64,000 nt of DNA, taken from JAUWGC01 sp963753055 (GTDB lineage Bacteria; Bacteroidota; Bacteroidia; Bacteroidales; B18-G4). Below, piece after piece: positions 46,031-56,104 of the stretch. Position 1 is the stretch's first letter, and the number at the start of each line of letters is the position of its first letter. A model generated the notes under the pieces. That model saw nothing but the letters and a program-made list of their open reading frames with translations, made no database searches and was not told the DNA's origin. Position numbers and translations under genes: made by a program. Where the stretch lies: assembly GCA_963753055.1 (NCBI GenBank), contig CAVWAP010000004.1, forward strand, positions 744,001-808,000, in the 5' to 3' direction.

Positions 46031-47287
46031 TTACACTTTACTGAGGGCCGATTGAAAATCTGCTCCAGCCGGTGATTGAAATACCCTTAGATCAAATTCG
46101 GGGATCACAGCAAAGATATGATCAAAAATATCTGCCTGGATATTTTCATAATCAGCCCATGCTTGTTCTTTACAAAAGACATATATCTCAATTGGCAGTC
46201 CCATCTCTGTGGGTTGCATTTGCCTGACCAGGAATGTCATGTCCTGGTTGATGTGAGGATTTCGCTTAAGGTAGCCCTTGAGGTAAGCACGAAAAATGCC
46301 GATATTAGTCTGCCTCCTGCCATTTACAAGTACAGTATTATTAACAGTAAACTCTGAATTATAGGCCTCTATTTCTTTTTCCGTCTCATCAACATAGGTT
46401 GCTACATGCTGGAATTTTTTGAACCGTTCCAGCATTTCAGGAGTGCAGAACTTAATACTGGTCACATCTATATTGACTGACCTTTTGATCCTTCTGCCAC
46501 CAGATTCCTCCATACCCCTCCAGTTCTTGAAATAATCTGTTACCAGGGCGTATGTGGGAATGGTTGTAATGGTTTTGTTCCAGTTCTGTACTTTAACGGT
46601 TGTTAATGAGATATCTACAACCGTCCCATCAGCACCGTATTTGGGCATTTCGATCCAGTCACCGATTCTGACCATATTGTTGGCCGACAGCTGAATTCCG
46701 CCCACGAAGCCAAGGATTGGATCTTTAAAAACCAGTAATAGCACTGCGGAGAATGCGCCAAGTCCTGCAACCCACCCTAAGTTCTCAGATCCCAGTAAAA
46801 TTGATACTACAGCGATAGCACCAATGATATATGCAATGATCTGGACTACCTGTATATAGCCTTTAATGGGTTTGGTCTGGGATATCTCGTAAGTGTTATA
46901 GATTTCATTTACAGCCTTTAAGAATGACATTATCACCTGAATGATAACAACCACGAAATAAAGTGATACAATCAAATTGATTGCTTTGACCAATACATCA
47001 ACTTCAAGATAATTTCCGATCAGGAATTTAATGATCAGAGCTGGTGCCAGGTAAGCCAGGCGATGAAATACTTTCCTTTCCACCAGGATATCGTCCCAGT
47101 CGGATTTAGTCCGTCTGGCAATCACATGAACAAGCTTGACAATGAGCCAGCGTGCAATTATATAGCCAATTACGGCAATGACCAGGATTAGCACAATGAT
47201 GATAGCATCAGCCAGAAATGTTATCCCCTCCTGAGAAAGTCCTGAATCAGCCAATAATTCTTTCAGATATACAAGTAATCTTTGCAT
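46031..47287 (-). CDS. Mechanosensitive channel, YbdG/MscM-type (MscS family)
   Basis: 418 residues, matching YbdG length. Five membrane helices up to about residue 180; the pore-lining helix and beta domain carry LGAFSAVLLLVFKDPILG and GGIQLSANNMVRIGDWIEMP, signatures of the YbdG branch. The cytosolic part ends with VRQMQPTEMGLPIEIYVFCK. Opens under membrane tension to release solutes after osmotic downshock. Confidence 0.9.
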   Translation of the reverse strand: MQRLLVYLKELLADSGLSQEGITFLADAIIIVLILVIAVIGYIIARWLIVKLVHVIARRTKSDWDDILVERKVFHRLAYLAPALIIKFLIGNYLEVDVLVKAINLIVSLYFVVVIIQVIMSFLKAVNEIYNTYEISQTKPIKGYIQVVQIIAYIIGAIAVVSILLGSENLGWVAGLGAFSAVLLLVFKDPILGFVGGIQLSANNMVRIGDWIEMPKYGADGTVVDISLTTVKVQNWNKTITTIPTYALVTDYFKNWRGMEESGGRRIKRSVNIDVTSIKFCTPEMLERFKKFQHVATYVDETEKEIEAYNSEFTVNNTVLVNGRRQTNIGIFRAYLKGYLKRNPHINQDMTFLVRQMQPTEMGLPIEIYVFCKEQAWADYENIQADIFDHIFAVIPEFDLRVFQSPAGADFQSALSKV

Positions 47288-47317
47288 TTTTGTTGAAGAG
47301 TTTTAATTCAAAACAAT

Positions 47318-48019
47318 CTAATCCAGCTTTTTTATACGCTGCATATATTTCTTGCGAATGGCATCGAGTTTTTCTTTGCTGTATTCACTATCATAGATCC
47401 TTATATAATCAACAACGCCATTTTTTCTGTACATGGTGGCGAGGGCAGCGTCGAAGTTCGGGTCTTCAATATTACGCTTTATATCTTCGGTCATCGCTTC
47501 AAAGGTATTCCAATCCAAATGCTTTGGTATTTGGAAATAGCGCATTGCCGGGATCTCTAAATCATGCAAAGTACAATCCGTGATAGGCTTAAGAAGGAAA
47601 TATTTCTTGATCCTGATTAAACCGCTATATGCCTTGATGTTTTTATTGGCTTGAAACGCAATGCCTTCATCCTGGAAGCATTGGATGATATGTGGGATCT
47701 GCTTATAATCTTCAATCTCTTTAATGCGCAGGCATGGAGCCATGTCCCTGTTGAAAAATACATACCCCGGGCTGGCATCAAATTTGATTTTTTGAATTTT
47801 CTTGATCTTCTGAATGATCCTTATGATCTTGTCTTCTCCATAGTCAAACTTGGTAACCAGGAATACGGACCTGGGCTTGTCTTTATCAGGCACTGTTGTT
47901 CCATGATAACCAGGAAATGGATGATGTATTTCCAGGGCCAGCTCATTATAACCAATAGGTTCCAGAATCTCTTTTTTTTCTATGATTCCAATCGTTTCAA
48001 TGATATATTTTTCACTCAT
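47318..48019 (-). CDS. Hypothetical protein, cytosolic
   Basis: 233 residues, no signal peptide or membrane helix. Contains GYNELALEIHHPFPGYHGTT and FLVTKFDYGEDKIIRIIQKI, then basic C-terminal helix. No known family recognised; the regular strand-helix pattern and paired genes (18 bases after the exported peptidase) support a real gene. Confidence 0.65.
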   Translation of the reverse strand: MSEKYIIETIGIIEKKEILEPIGYNELALEIHHPFPGYHGTTVPDKDKPRSVFLVTKFDYGEDKIIRIIQKIKKIQKIKFDASPGYVFFNRDMAPCLRIKEIEDYKQIPHIIQCFQDEGIAFQANKNIKAYSGLIRIKKYFLLKPITDCTLHDLEIPAMRYFQIPKHLDWNTFEAMTEDIKRNIEDPNFDAALATMYRKNGVVDYIRIYDSEYSKEKLDAIRKKYMQRIKKLD

Positions 48020-48037
48020 ATGTGTTTTTTTTGTTTG

Positions 48038-49429
48038 TTATTCTTCTGGTGCAAACATGGGATCCCACGGTGGAAGCATTGTTGGTTCCTTTTCAAGGAT
48101 CTTCAAAGTTTTGGCATCAACAAAGTCTTTATGGATAACCAGGCGGAACATATATTCACTAAACCAATCATCAGTCATGATCAGAAAGCCATTATGGCCT
48201 TTCTTTGCTCCCCAGCTGTTTTCAAGAAGCCATTTGTCGATAGCCCCACTTTCTGAAATGTTAACTCCAACCAGGTTCATCCCATGTGATGATCCACTGT
48301 CATAAGTTTTAATCCGCTGCTCTTTGTTCATCCCAAAACTAACTCCAAACAGCTCATTATAGCTGTAATTATTAAGATCGAGAGTCCCTGTTTCGCTATC
48401 AAGCTGTTTCCCAACATCACAGGAGAAATACATTGGTTGATTACCCAGGATTGATGCCCTGGCAAATTCCTTGATTTCATCAATTGGCAGGTTAATATAT
48501 TTCCAGTTGCCTCCATCATGCATGTGCCTGTCATATTCAATCTCGTATAGTTCATAAAAGGGCCTGACAGGATCATTCATGAACATTACGTAATCCTGAA
48601 GGTTGAAGCCAATAGCTTCCTGGTAAAATTCTTGAGGTGTATATGTTTTTGGCTCACTGATCTTTCCATCTTTATCTTCATATTGCCAGGTGAATTCAGC
48701 CGGTGGTTCTCCAAGGCATAACACAAGGATACGATAAACATCTTTAAGCATCGTTACCTTATGCTCCTCAACGTACTGCGAATTAACATCTCCCTTGGCA
48801 ATCTCTCTCAATGCCAGGCCGTCTTCACGCAATTTCCTTCTTAAAAGTCTTGACATCAGGGAAGTGTTATCACTGTTCTCACTTTCCGGCATGGCAGAAG
48901 CGGGTACTACACCATACTTATCAACAATGTTGACAACCCCGGTCCATTGTCCACCATCCCCAATAGGATTTTTCAACAACCAGTCCACGGTTCTGTCATC
49001 CATTGGCAAACTGCTGGTAGCAATGATTGCTTCCAGGAATAGGTTTGCTTTTTCAAACTGATCCCAGAAAAAGGAATAATTATAAGAAAACTGGAATTCC
49101 TTGAGGTTGTACTTTTCAATAACCGTGGGGCGCATCATGTTCAAACCGGTAAAAAGCCAGCACCTTCCTGATGATTTCTGGTCGCTGATATTTTTAATCT
49201 CAATCTTATTGGAAAAATAAGTGTTGAGCTTTCCAATATTTTCCCGGTTAACCGCCAGTTTCTTAATGCTATTGTTCGTAATAGCATTCATTAAAGCCTT
49301 TGTATCGTCATCTATTACCACTGATGACCTTATCTCATCCAGGGTTTTTTTGTCAATTGGACCACTGCCTTGACTGTACCCGGTTAGGAATGAGCTGATA
49401 AAAAGAACTGTAAGTAAATAATTTCGCAT
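48038..49429 (-). CDS. Exported C1-family aminopeptidase (bleomycin hydrolase/PepC-like)
   Basis: 463 residues. A signal peptide (to about residue 20, TGYSQGSG) is followed by a full PepC/bleomycin-hydrolase fold: catalytic Cys in DQKSSGRCWLFTGLN (C90), His in SSHGMNLVGVN, Asn in LLENSWGAKKG. The usual cytosolic enzyme lacks a signal peptide, so this copy works in the periplasm or outside. The C-terminus extends about ten residues beyond the usual penultimate position. Cuts N-terminal residues from peptides. Confidence 0.9.
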   Translation of the reverse strand: MRNYLLTVLFISSFLTGYSQGSGPIDKKTLDEIRSSVVIDDDTKALMNAITNNSIKKLAVNRENIGKLNTYFSNKIEIKNISDQKSSGRCWLFTGLNMMRPTVIEKYNLKEFQFSYNYSFFWDQFEKANLFLEAIIATSSLPMDDRTVDWLLKNPIGDGGQWTGVVNIVDKYGVVPASAMPESENSDNTSLMSRLLRRKLREDGLALREIAKGDVNSQYVEEHKVTMLKDVYRILVLCLGEPPAEFTWQYEDKDGKISEPKTYTPQEFYQEAIGFNLQDYVMFMNDPVRPFYELYEIEYDRHMHDGGNWKYINLPIDEIKEFARASILGNQPMYFSCDVGKQLDSETGTLDLNNYSYNELFGVSFGMNKEQRIKTYDSGSSHGMNLVGVNISESGAIDKWLLENSWGAKKGHNGFLIMTDDWFSEYMFRLVIHKDFVDAKTLKILEKEPTMLPPWDPMFAPEE

Positions 49430-49538
49430 GTTTTCAGCTTTTAATATTAAAATATATAGATATTTAAATTGCTTGCTTATTTATGGGACTAAAATTACAA
49501 AAATTGCCTTTATAAGGGTGCATTTTTCTGTAAATTTA

Positions 49539-49572
49539 TTTGAAATCGTTTTAAATAAATATGGTATCTTTG
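49539..49572 (+). promoter_or_regulatory. Promoter of lpdA (TTTG-N22-TATCTTTG)
   Basis: TTTG (49539-49542) and TATCTTTG (49565-49572) are 22 bases apart, close to the Bacteroidota consensus; the lpdA ATG is 39 bases after. Confidence 0.7.
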
Positions 49573-49611
49573 TCCTTCATTACAGGATTTGAAATTTTAA
49601 ATTAATGCGTT

Positions 49612-51004
49612 ATGAATTACGATGTTATCATTGTTGGAAGTGGCCCGGGAGGTTATGTTGCAGCCATCAGGGCCAGCCAGCTGGGATTGAATACTGCAGT
49701 TGTAGAGAAGTCTGAACTGGGTGGCGTATGTTTAAACTGGGGATGTATTCCCACAAAAGCATTATTAAAAAGTGCTCAGGTATTTAATTATGCATCTCAT
49801 GCCCTGGATTATGGTGTCAAGATAGGGGGAGAAGTCAAACCAGACTTTGGAGCAATGGTCAGTCGCAGTCGTGGTGTCGCAGATGGGATGAGTAATGGCA
49901 TTCAATTTCTTTTCAAGAAAAATAAGATCGATCATATACAGGGCTTTGGTAAGGTAAAGGCGGGCAAAGTTGTTGAAGTGACCGACGATAAAGGAAAAGC
50001 TACAGAATATACTGCAAAGCATATCATCATTGCAACAGGTGCCAGGTCAAGAGAATTGCCAAACCTCAAACAGGATGGCAAGAAGATCATTGGCTATCGC
50101 GAGGCAATGGTAATGCCCAAACAGCCTGCATCGATGGTGGTTGTCGGTTCCGGAGCAATTGGTTCTGAATTCGCATATTTCTATAATACGCTGGGAACAG
50201 CTGTTACGCTTGTGGAACTTCTTCCCAATATTGTTCCACTGGAGGATGAAGAGGTTTCCAAGCAACTGGAACGCTCATTCAAGAAAGCGAAAATGAAGGT
50301 GATGACAGGTGCAACGGTTGAATCAGTTAATACCAGGGGCAAGCTTTGCAAGGTTACTGTTAAAACCAAAAAAGGAGAGGAAGTCATTGAAGCAGAAGTT
50401 GTCCTTTCGGCGGTTGGTATTGCTACCAATATTGAAGGAATTGGATTGGAAGATGTTGGGATAGCGTTGGAAAAGGATAAGATCAAGGTAGATGAGTTCT
50501 ATCAGACCAATATTCAGGGTTATTACGCCATTGGGGATGTAGTACATGGGCCGGCATTGGCTCACGTAGCTTCTCATGAAGGTATTACCTGTGTTGAACG
50601 CATTGCAGGAATGAATGTTGATCCTATTGACTATAACAATATTCCGGCATGTACTTATACCAGTCCTGAGATTGCATCAGCAGGGATGACGGAAAAGCAG
50701 GCAAAAGAAGCAGGATATGAATTAAAGGTTGGAAAGTTTCCCTTCAGCGCTTCAGGCAAAGCCAAGCGCGGCAGGGTCAAAGGATGGTTTTGTTAAGGTA
50801 ATCTTTGATGCCAAGTATGGCGAATGGCTTGGATGTCATATGATAGGCGATAATGTCACAGAGATGATAGCTGAGGCGGTTGCTGCCAGGAAACTGGAAA
50901 CAACCGGGGAAGAGATCATCAAGACTGTTCACCCGCATCCAACAATGTCGGAAGCAGTTATGGAAGCTGTTGCCGCTGCCTATGGTGAAGTAATACATTT
51001 ATAG
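49612..51004 (+). pseudogene. lpdA: Dihydrolipoyl dehydrogenase with one frameshift
   Basis: FAD site VGSGPGGYVAAIRASQLG, redox disulfide GGVCLNWGCIPTK (C40, C45), NAD site VVGSGAIGSEFAYF, and the C-terminal catalytic HPHPTMSE are all present. One extra base near 50767 (AAGCGCGGCA where AAGGCGGCA is expected) shifts the frame inside KAKAAGSKDGF. Removing it gives 464 codons, the standard length. The last 80 residues include the catalytic His, so the shift would kill the enzyme. E3 of pyruvate and 2-oxoacid dehydrogenases or glycine cleavage. First gene of a (+) operon. Sequencing error or recent mutation are both possible. Confidence 0.9.
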
Positions 51005-51022
51005 GCTTAAAGATTTTATATC

Positions 51023-51565
51023 ATGGAGTTTATTCAATCAGATATTGCAGGCTTATTGCAGATTAAACCAAGCGTTTATGAAGATAAGCGGGGCTGCTTT
51101 TTTGAATCTTATAACATCGAAGAGCTGGAAAATGCAGGGATTGATGTTATTTTCAAGCAGGACAATGAATCCAGGTCTAAAAAAGGCGTACTGAGAGGCT
51201 TACACTTCCAGAATCCTCCTTTTGAGCAAGGGAAATTGGTCCGGGTTATCAAAGGAACGGTGTTGGATGTTGTTGTTGACATCAGGAAGAATTCGGTGAC
51301 TTATGGGAAATGGGCATCCCTTACACTGAGTGAAGAAAACAAACTGATATATTGGATACCCCCGGGGTTTGCCCATGGCTTCCTGGCCCTTGAAGATGAC
51401 ACTGTTTTTATATACAAATGTACAGAGGTGTATAACAGGGAGTCAGAAGACAGCATTCGCTGGAATGATCCTGATCTTGGGATTGACTGGGGGATTAAAG
51501 ATCCAATCATATCTGAAAAGGACGGCGCTGCCCCCTTATTCAAGGACTTTCAAAGCAAGTTTTAA
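51023..51565 (+). CDS. rfbC: dTDP-4-dehydrorhamnose 3,5-epimerase
   Basis: 180 residues. Cupin-type epimerase with FKQDNESRSKKGVLRGLHFQ (catalytic His), VVDIRKNSVTYGKW and PPGFAHGFLAL. Makes dTDP-4-keto-L-rhamnose for surface glycans. No rfbA, rfbB or rfbD in the window, so it is detached from its pathway here. Nineteen bases after lpdA. Confidence 0.95.
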   Translation: MEFIQSDIAGLLQIKPSVYEDKRGCFFESYNIEELENAGIDVIFKQDNESRSKKGVLRGLHFQNPPFEQGKLVRVIKGTVLDVVVDIRKNSVTYGKWASLTLSEENKLIYWIPPGFAHGFLALEDDTVFIYKCTEVYNRESEDSIRWNDPDLGIDWGIKDPIISEKDGAAPLFKDFQSKF

Positions 51566-51569
51566 CGGG

Positions 51570-52505
51570 ATGAAGAAAATTTATTATTTGGTTGTTGGGT
51601 TGGCTCTTTTTATGCCATTGGCTGTTGTTAGCCAGGGCTCTACTGAACAGAAACCATATACAGAAAATATATACCAGGATAAGCCAGCAGGGATGAGCAA
51701 AACTTTTTCTCCTGAAATTCCTGATGAGCTTTATTTTTCCGGTGAGAGGGTGCCCCTGGAACTTTATTATGTTAGAGAGGGCCTTGATCGCGAATTGCTT
51801 GTGAATACTTACTGGCATACATCAACCCTGCTTCTGTTTAAGAGAGCTAACCGCTGGTTTCCCGTCATCGAACCTATACTCCGGGAAAATAAAATTCCAC
51901 AGGATTTTAAATATCTTGCCCTGATTGAATCCGGACTGACCAATGTTGTATCACCCTCAGGGGCCAAGGGCTTCTGGCAATTCCTTGAAGGCACAGCCAA
52001 AGATTATGGCCTGGAGGTGGATGAGCAGGTGGATGAGCGATATCATGTTGAAAAATCCACCCGTGCTGCCTGTGCTTACCTTAATGATGCTTATGAACGA
52101 TACAAGGATTGGACCCTCGTTGCTGCGGCCTACAATGCCGGACAAAATCGCATAGAGGAGGAATTAGGATTGCAAATGGTAGATAATTATTACGACTTGT
52201 ACCTGAATGAAGAGACCAGCCGCTATGTATTCAGGATACTAGCTGTCAAAACCATCTTTAAAGATCCAAACAGGTATGGTTTTCATTTAAATGCAGAGGA
52301 CCTGTACCCACCCATACCCACCAGGGAAGTAGTTGTCGATCAAAATGTAGTTGACCTTAGGGCCTTTTCACTGGAGCTTGGAATAAATTACCGTATCCTG
52401 AAAGACATGAACCCATGGCTCAGAAAGGATTCTCTGAAACTTTCGACAGGAGATGAGTATATCTTATTGATCCCGAAGAAAAAATTTCTCAAGCTAGATG
52501 AGTAA
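51570..52505 (+). CDS. Lytic murein transglycosylase (MltD-like)
   Basis: 311 residues from the ATG at 51570 (MKKIYYLVVGLALFM), directly after rfbC; earlier starts would lie inside rfbC. Signal peptide to about residue 22 (AVVSQGS), then the SLT domain with catalytic Glu in YLALIESGLTNVVSPSGAKG and AAYNAGQNRI, and a C-terminal tail of beta-rich segments (LELGINYRILKDMNPWL). Cuts glycan strands of peptidoglycan to give anhydro-muropeptides. LysM repeats are not clear. Confidence 0.9.
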   Translation: MKKIYYLVVGLALFMPLAVVSQGSTEQKPYTENIYQDKPAGMSKTFSPEIPDELYFSGERVPLELYYVREGLDRELLVNTYWHTSTLLLFKRANRWFPVIEPILRENKIPQDFKYLALIESGLTNVVSPSGAKGFWQFLEGTAKDYGLEVDEQVDERYHVEKSTRAACAYLNDAYERYKDWTLVAAAYNAGQNRIEEELGLQMVDNYYDLYLNEETSRYVFRILAVKTIFKDPNRYGFHLNAEDLYPPIPTREVVVDQNVVDLRAFSLELGINYRILKDMNPWLRKDSLKLSTGDEYILLIPKKKFLKLDE

Positions 52506-52522
52506 TAAGATTTTTCCCTGAA

Positions 52523-55378
52523 ATGGCTGCTCAAGATCATTTAAATCAAAGAACTTTGGAGATTTCCGGAGCCCGGGTACATAACCTGCAGAATATAGAG
52601 GTGTCAATCCCCAGGTACCAGCTTGTCGTTTTTACCGGCATCAGTGGGAGCGGCAAGTCTTCATTGGCATTTGATACCATCTATGCAGAAGGCCAGCGGA
52701 GATACATGGAAACCTTTTCTGCTTATGCCAGGCAGTTTATTGGCAATCTTGAACGGCCGGATGTTGATAAGATCACAGGCCTGAGCCCTGTAGTATCCAT
52801 AGAGCAAAAATCTGTAAATAAAAACCCGCGATCTACTGTCGGCACGATCACTGAGATCTATGATTTTCTGCGCTTATTATTTGCCAGGGTTGCTGATGCA
52901 TACAGCTATGTTACAGGAGAGAAAATGGTTCGCTATACAGAAGAACAAATCATTAAGCTTATCCTGGAACAGTATGACCAACAAAGGGTTATCATTCTTT
53001 CTCCACTGGTCAAAGGAAGGAAAGGGCATTACCGCGAACTTTTTGAAAATGTCAGGAAACAAGGATATTCAAAGGTCAGGGTTGATGACAGCATTCGAAA
53101 TCTTGAGTTTGGGATGCAGGTCGACAGGTATAAAATTCATGATATTGAACTGGTCATCGACAGGGTATCGGTAATTGATGATGAGAAGCATGTCCAAAGG
53201 ATCAAAAGGGCTGTTGAGACCGCTCTCAGGCATGGTAACGGCATGTTGATGGTGTTGGATGAAGAAGAAGGAAACGCCCGCCATTTCAGCAAGATGCTAA
53301 TGTGTCCGACATCCGGAATATCCTATAATGAGCCGGAACCCAATACGTTTTCATTCAATTCCCCTTACGGGGCATGCCAAACCTGTAATGGACTGGGTAA
53401 GGTATCTGAAGTTGACCTGAGTAAGATCATTCCAAGTAAGGTCAAGACAATCCGTAAGGGTGGGTTGGCCCCACTGGGTGATTATAAGAATAACTGGATC
53501 TTCAGCCAGCTGGAAGCCATCGGCCATAAATATGGGTTTGACCTGGACACACCCATAGAGGACATACCTGAAGAAGCCATCAGCGCGATTCTATACGGAT
53601 CAAACGAGACCTTCCATGTCAAAAAGGAATATCTTGGAGTTACGTCAACTTATTCCCTTAGTTTTGAAGGTATCATCAGTTTCATTACCAACCAGTTTGA
53701 AGATGCTTCATCGCAGGGAGTGAAGAGGTGGGCATTTAGTTTTATGAATCGCATCCCCTGCCCGGAATGCAATGGGACGCGCTTGAAAAAGGAATCCCTT
53801 CATTTTAAAATAGCAGGAAAAAATATTGCAGAGCTTGCTGATACAGACCTTTACGACCTGAAGTCATGGATTAATGAGCTTCCGGAAAAGCTGGGAGACA
53901 GGAAAATGATCATTGCTAAAGAGATCATCAGGGAAATACAAAACCGTATTCAGTTTCTGCTGGAAGTAGGATTGGATTACCTATCCTTAAACCGCTCTGC
54001 AAGAAGCCTGTCAGGTGGTGAATCGCAAAGGATACGCCTGGCTACTCAGATTGGATCGCAGCTGGTAGATGTTTTGTATATACTTGATGAACCCAGTATC
54101 GGACTGCATCAAAGAGATAATCTCAGGCTGATCCAGGCTTTGAAGGATCTTAGGGACCTGGGTAATTCCGTCATTGTGGTTGAGCACGACCGGGAAATGA
54201 TTGAGTCGGCCGATAATGTTGTTGATATTGGACCGGGTGCCGGAATGCATGGAGGCCGTATAGTAGGGCAGGGTTCACCAAAAGACATGAAGGATTGTGA
54301 TACAATCACCTGTCAGTATTTGTCAGGACGAAAAGAGATTAGTATCCCGGACAAAAGGAGAAAAGGAAACGGCTCACGACTGAAACTTACCGGTGCTACA
54401 GGCAATAATTTAAAATCTGTTGACCTGGATCTGCCACTTGGGACACTGGTATGCGTGACAGGCGTTTCAGGAAGCGGGAAGTCTTCACTGATCAACGAAA
54501 CCCTTTATCCTATCCTGAGCAATAAGTTTTACAGATCCACTGCCAAGGCCCTGCCTTATAAATCTGTCAAAGGGCTTGAAAATATTGATAAGGTCATTGA
54601 AATCGATCAATCTCCAATCGGGCGCACTCCACGATCAAATCCTGTGACTTACACCAAGGCATTTGACGAGATCAGGAAGCTCTTCCAGCAATTGCCGGAG
54701 TCGAAGATCAGGGGTTATAAACCTGGAAGGTTTTCGTTCAATGTCAAAGGTGGCAGATGTGAGACCTGTAAGGGCGCCGGGGTCAGGGTGATTGAGATGA
54801 ATTTCCTGCCGGATGTATATGTCGTATGCGAAACCTGCAATGGCAAGCGTTATAATCGTGAGACTCTTGAGATCAGGTATAAGGGAAAGTCTATCAATGA
54901 TGTGCTGGATATGACTATCAACCAGGCAGTCGAGTTCTTTGAGAATATCCCATCTGTTCTTCAGAAGATCAGGACTCTTAAAGAAGTGGGCCTGGGATAC
55001 CTGAACCTTGGGCAGCAGTCCACAACCCTGTCAGGCGGGGAAGCACAACGTGTAAAATTGGCAGCAGAGCTTTCTAAAAAAGACACCGGCCAAACACTTT
55101 ATATCCTGGATGAACCAACGACCGGATTGCATTTTGAAGATGTCAAAGTACTATTGGATGTGATTAACAGGCTGGTAGACAAGGGGAATACGGTGGTGAT
55201 CATTGAACACAATATGGATGTGATAAAATGTGCTGATCATATCATCGATCTCGGGCCTGAAGGTGGAGACAGGGGTGGCATGATCATTGCGGCTGGTGAG
55301 CCAGAGGAAATAATAAAAGAGAAAAAGAGTTATACAGCCCAGTATTTAAAAGAAACTTTAAATTTCAAGTACAACTAA
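52523..55378 (+). CDS. uvrA: Excinuclease ABC subunit A
   Basis: 951 residues, full length. Walker A GISGSGKSSLAF (residues 39-50) and GVSGSGKSSLINET in the second half; signatures LSGGESQRIRLA and LSGGEAQRVKLA; zinc modules ACQTCNG, CPECNG and CETCKGAG/CETCNGKR. The first Cys pair is MCPTSG (second Cys is Ser), a variation seen in this phylum. Damage recognition in nucleotide excision repair. Confidence 0.97.
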   Translation: MAAQDHLNQRTLEISGARVHNLQNIEVSIPRYQLVVFTGISGSGKSSLAFDTIYAEGQRRYMETFSAYARQFIGNLERPDVDKITGLSPVVSIEQKSVNKNPRSTVGTITEIYDFLRLLFARVADAYSYVTGEKMVRYTEEQIIKLILEQYDQQRVIILSPLVKGRKGHYRELFENVRKQGYSKVRVDDSIRNLEFGMQVDRYKIHDIELVIDRVSVIDDEKHVQRIKRAVETALRHGNGMLMVLDEEEGNARHFSKMLMCPTSGISYNEPEPNTFSFNSPYGACQTCNGLGKVSEVDLSKIIPSKVKTIRKGGLAPLGDYKNNWIFSQLEAIGHKYGFDLDTPIEDIPEEAISAILYGSNETFHVKKEYLGVTSTYSLSFEGIISFITNQFEDASSQGVKRWAFSFMNRIPCPECNGTRLKKESLHFKIAGKNIAELADTDLYDLKSWINELPEKLGDRKMIIAKEIIREIQNRIQFLLEVGLDYLSLNRSARSLSGGESQRIRLATQIGSQLVDVLYILDEPSIGLHQRDNLRLIQALKDLRDLGNSVIVVEHDREMIESADNVVDIGPGAGMHGGRIVGQGSPKDMKDCDTITCQYLSGRKEISIPDKRRKGNGSRLKLTGATGNNLKSVDLDLPLGTLVCVTGVSGSGKSSLINETLYPILSNKFYRSTAKALPYKSVKGLENIDKVIEIDQSPIGRTPRSNPVTYTKAFDEIRKLFQQLPESKIRGYKPGRFSFNVKGGRCETCKGAGVRVIEMNFLPDVYVVCETCNGKRYNRETLEIRYKGKSINDVLDMTINQAVEFFENIPSVLQKIRTLKEVGLGYLNLGQQSTTLSGGEAQRVKLAAELSKKDTGQTLYILDEPTTGLHFEDVKVLLDVINRLVDKGNTVVIIEHNMDVIKCADHIIDLGPEGGDRGGMIIAAGEPEEIIKEKKSYTAQYLKETLNFKYN

Positions 55379-55389
55379 AATAAATCCTG

Positions 55390-56100
55390 ATGAATAACCA
55401 TGAAGAAGATAAGATACGGAAAGCTTTTAAGCCCAAGACCTGGAATGAGATCAAGACCTATGATTCATGGGCGGTATTTAAGATCCTTTCAGAGTTTGTT
55501 GAAGGATTTGAGAAACTAAGCAAGATAGGCCCCTGTGTTTCAATCTTTGGTTCAGCCCGTACTGAACCAGACAATGAACAATACAAGCTGGCCGAGGAAA
55601 TTGCTTATCTTTTAACCAAGAAAGGCTTTGGTGTCATCACCGGCGGTGGCCCCGGGATCATGGAAGCAGGAAATAAAGGCGCACATTTTTCAGGTGGTAA
55701 GTCAGTAGGGTTGAATATAAACCTTCCGTTTGAGCAGAAGGCCAATCAGTTTATCGATCCTGACAAGCTTATCGATTTTGATCACTTCTTCGTAAGGAAG
55801 GTCATGTTCATGAAATATGCCCAGGGATACATTATCCTGCCGGGAGGGTTTGGAACCCTTGATGAGCTGTTTGAGGCAATTACTTTGATACAGACAGCCA
55901 AGCTTGTGCATTTCCCCATTGTGATGGTACAGTCGAGTTTCTGGAAGGGCCTGATTGATTGGATCAAGGAGAAGGTTTTAACTGAAGAAAAAATCAGTCC
56001 GGAGGACCTGGATATCATCAGGATAGTAGATACCCCTGAAGAAGCCGTAAGGGTTATTGATGAGTTTTATAACAAATACGCCCTGAAGCCAAACTTCTAA
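55390..56100 (+). CDS. LOG-family phosphoribohydrolase
   Basis: 236 residues. Rossmann fold with GPCVSIFGSARTEPDNEQY, GGGPGIMEAGNKGA, and the LOG motif PGGFGTLDELFEAIT. Family enzymes cleave nucleoside 5'-monophosphates (known as cytokinin-activating in some species). Starts 11 bases after uvrA. The substrate here is not known, and cytokinin output should not be assumed. Confidence 0.9.
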   Translation: MNNHEEDKIRKAFKPKTWNEIKTYDSWAVFKILSEFVEGFEKLSKIGPCVSIFGSARTEPDNEQYKLAEEIAYLLTKKGFGVITGGGPGIMEAGNKGAHFSGGKSVGLNINLPFEQKANQFIDPDKLIDFDHFFVRKVMFMKYAQGYIILPGGFGTLDELFEAITLIQTAKLVHFPIVMVQSSFWKGLIDWIKEKVLTEEKISPEDLDIIRIVDTPEEAVRVIDEFYNKYALKPNF

Positions 56101-56104
56101 GCTG

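Noticed and set aside
51369..51569. Long N-terminal extension of the lytic transglycosylase
   Set aside because: It would lie inside rfbC in another frame; the ATG at 51570 gives a clean signal peptide right after the rfbC stop.
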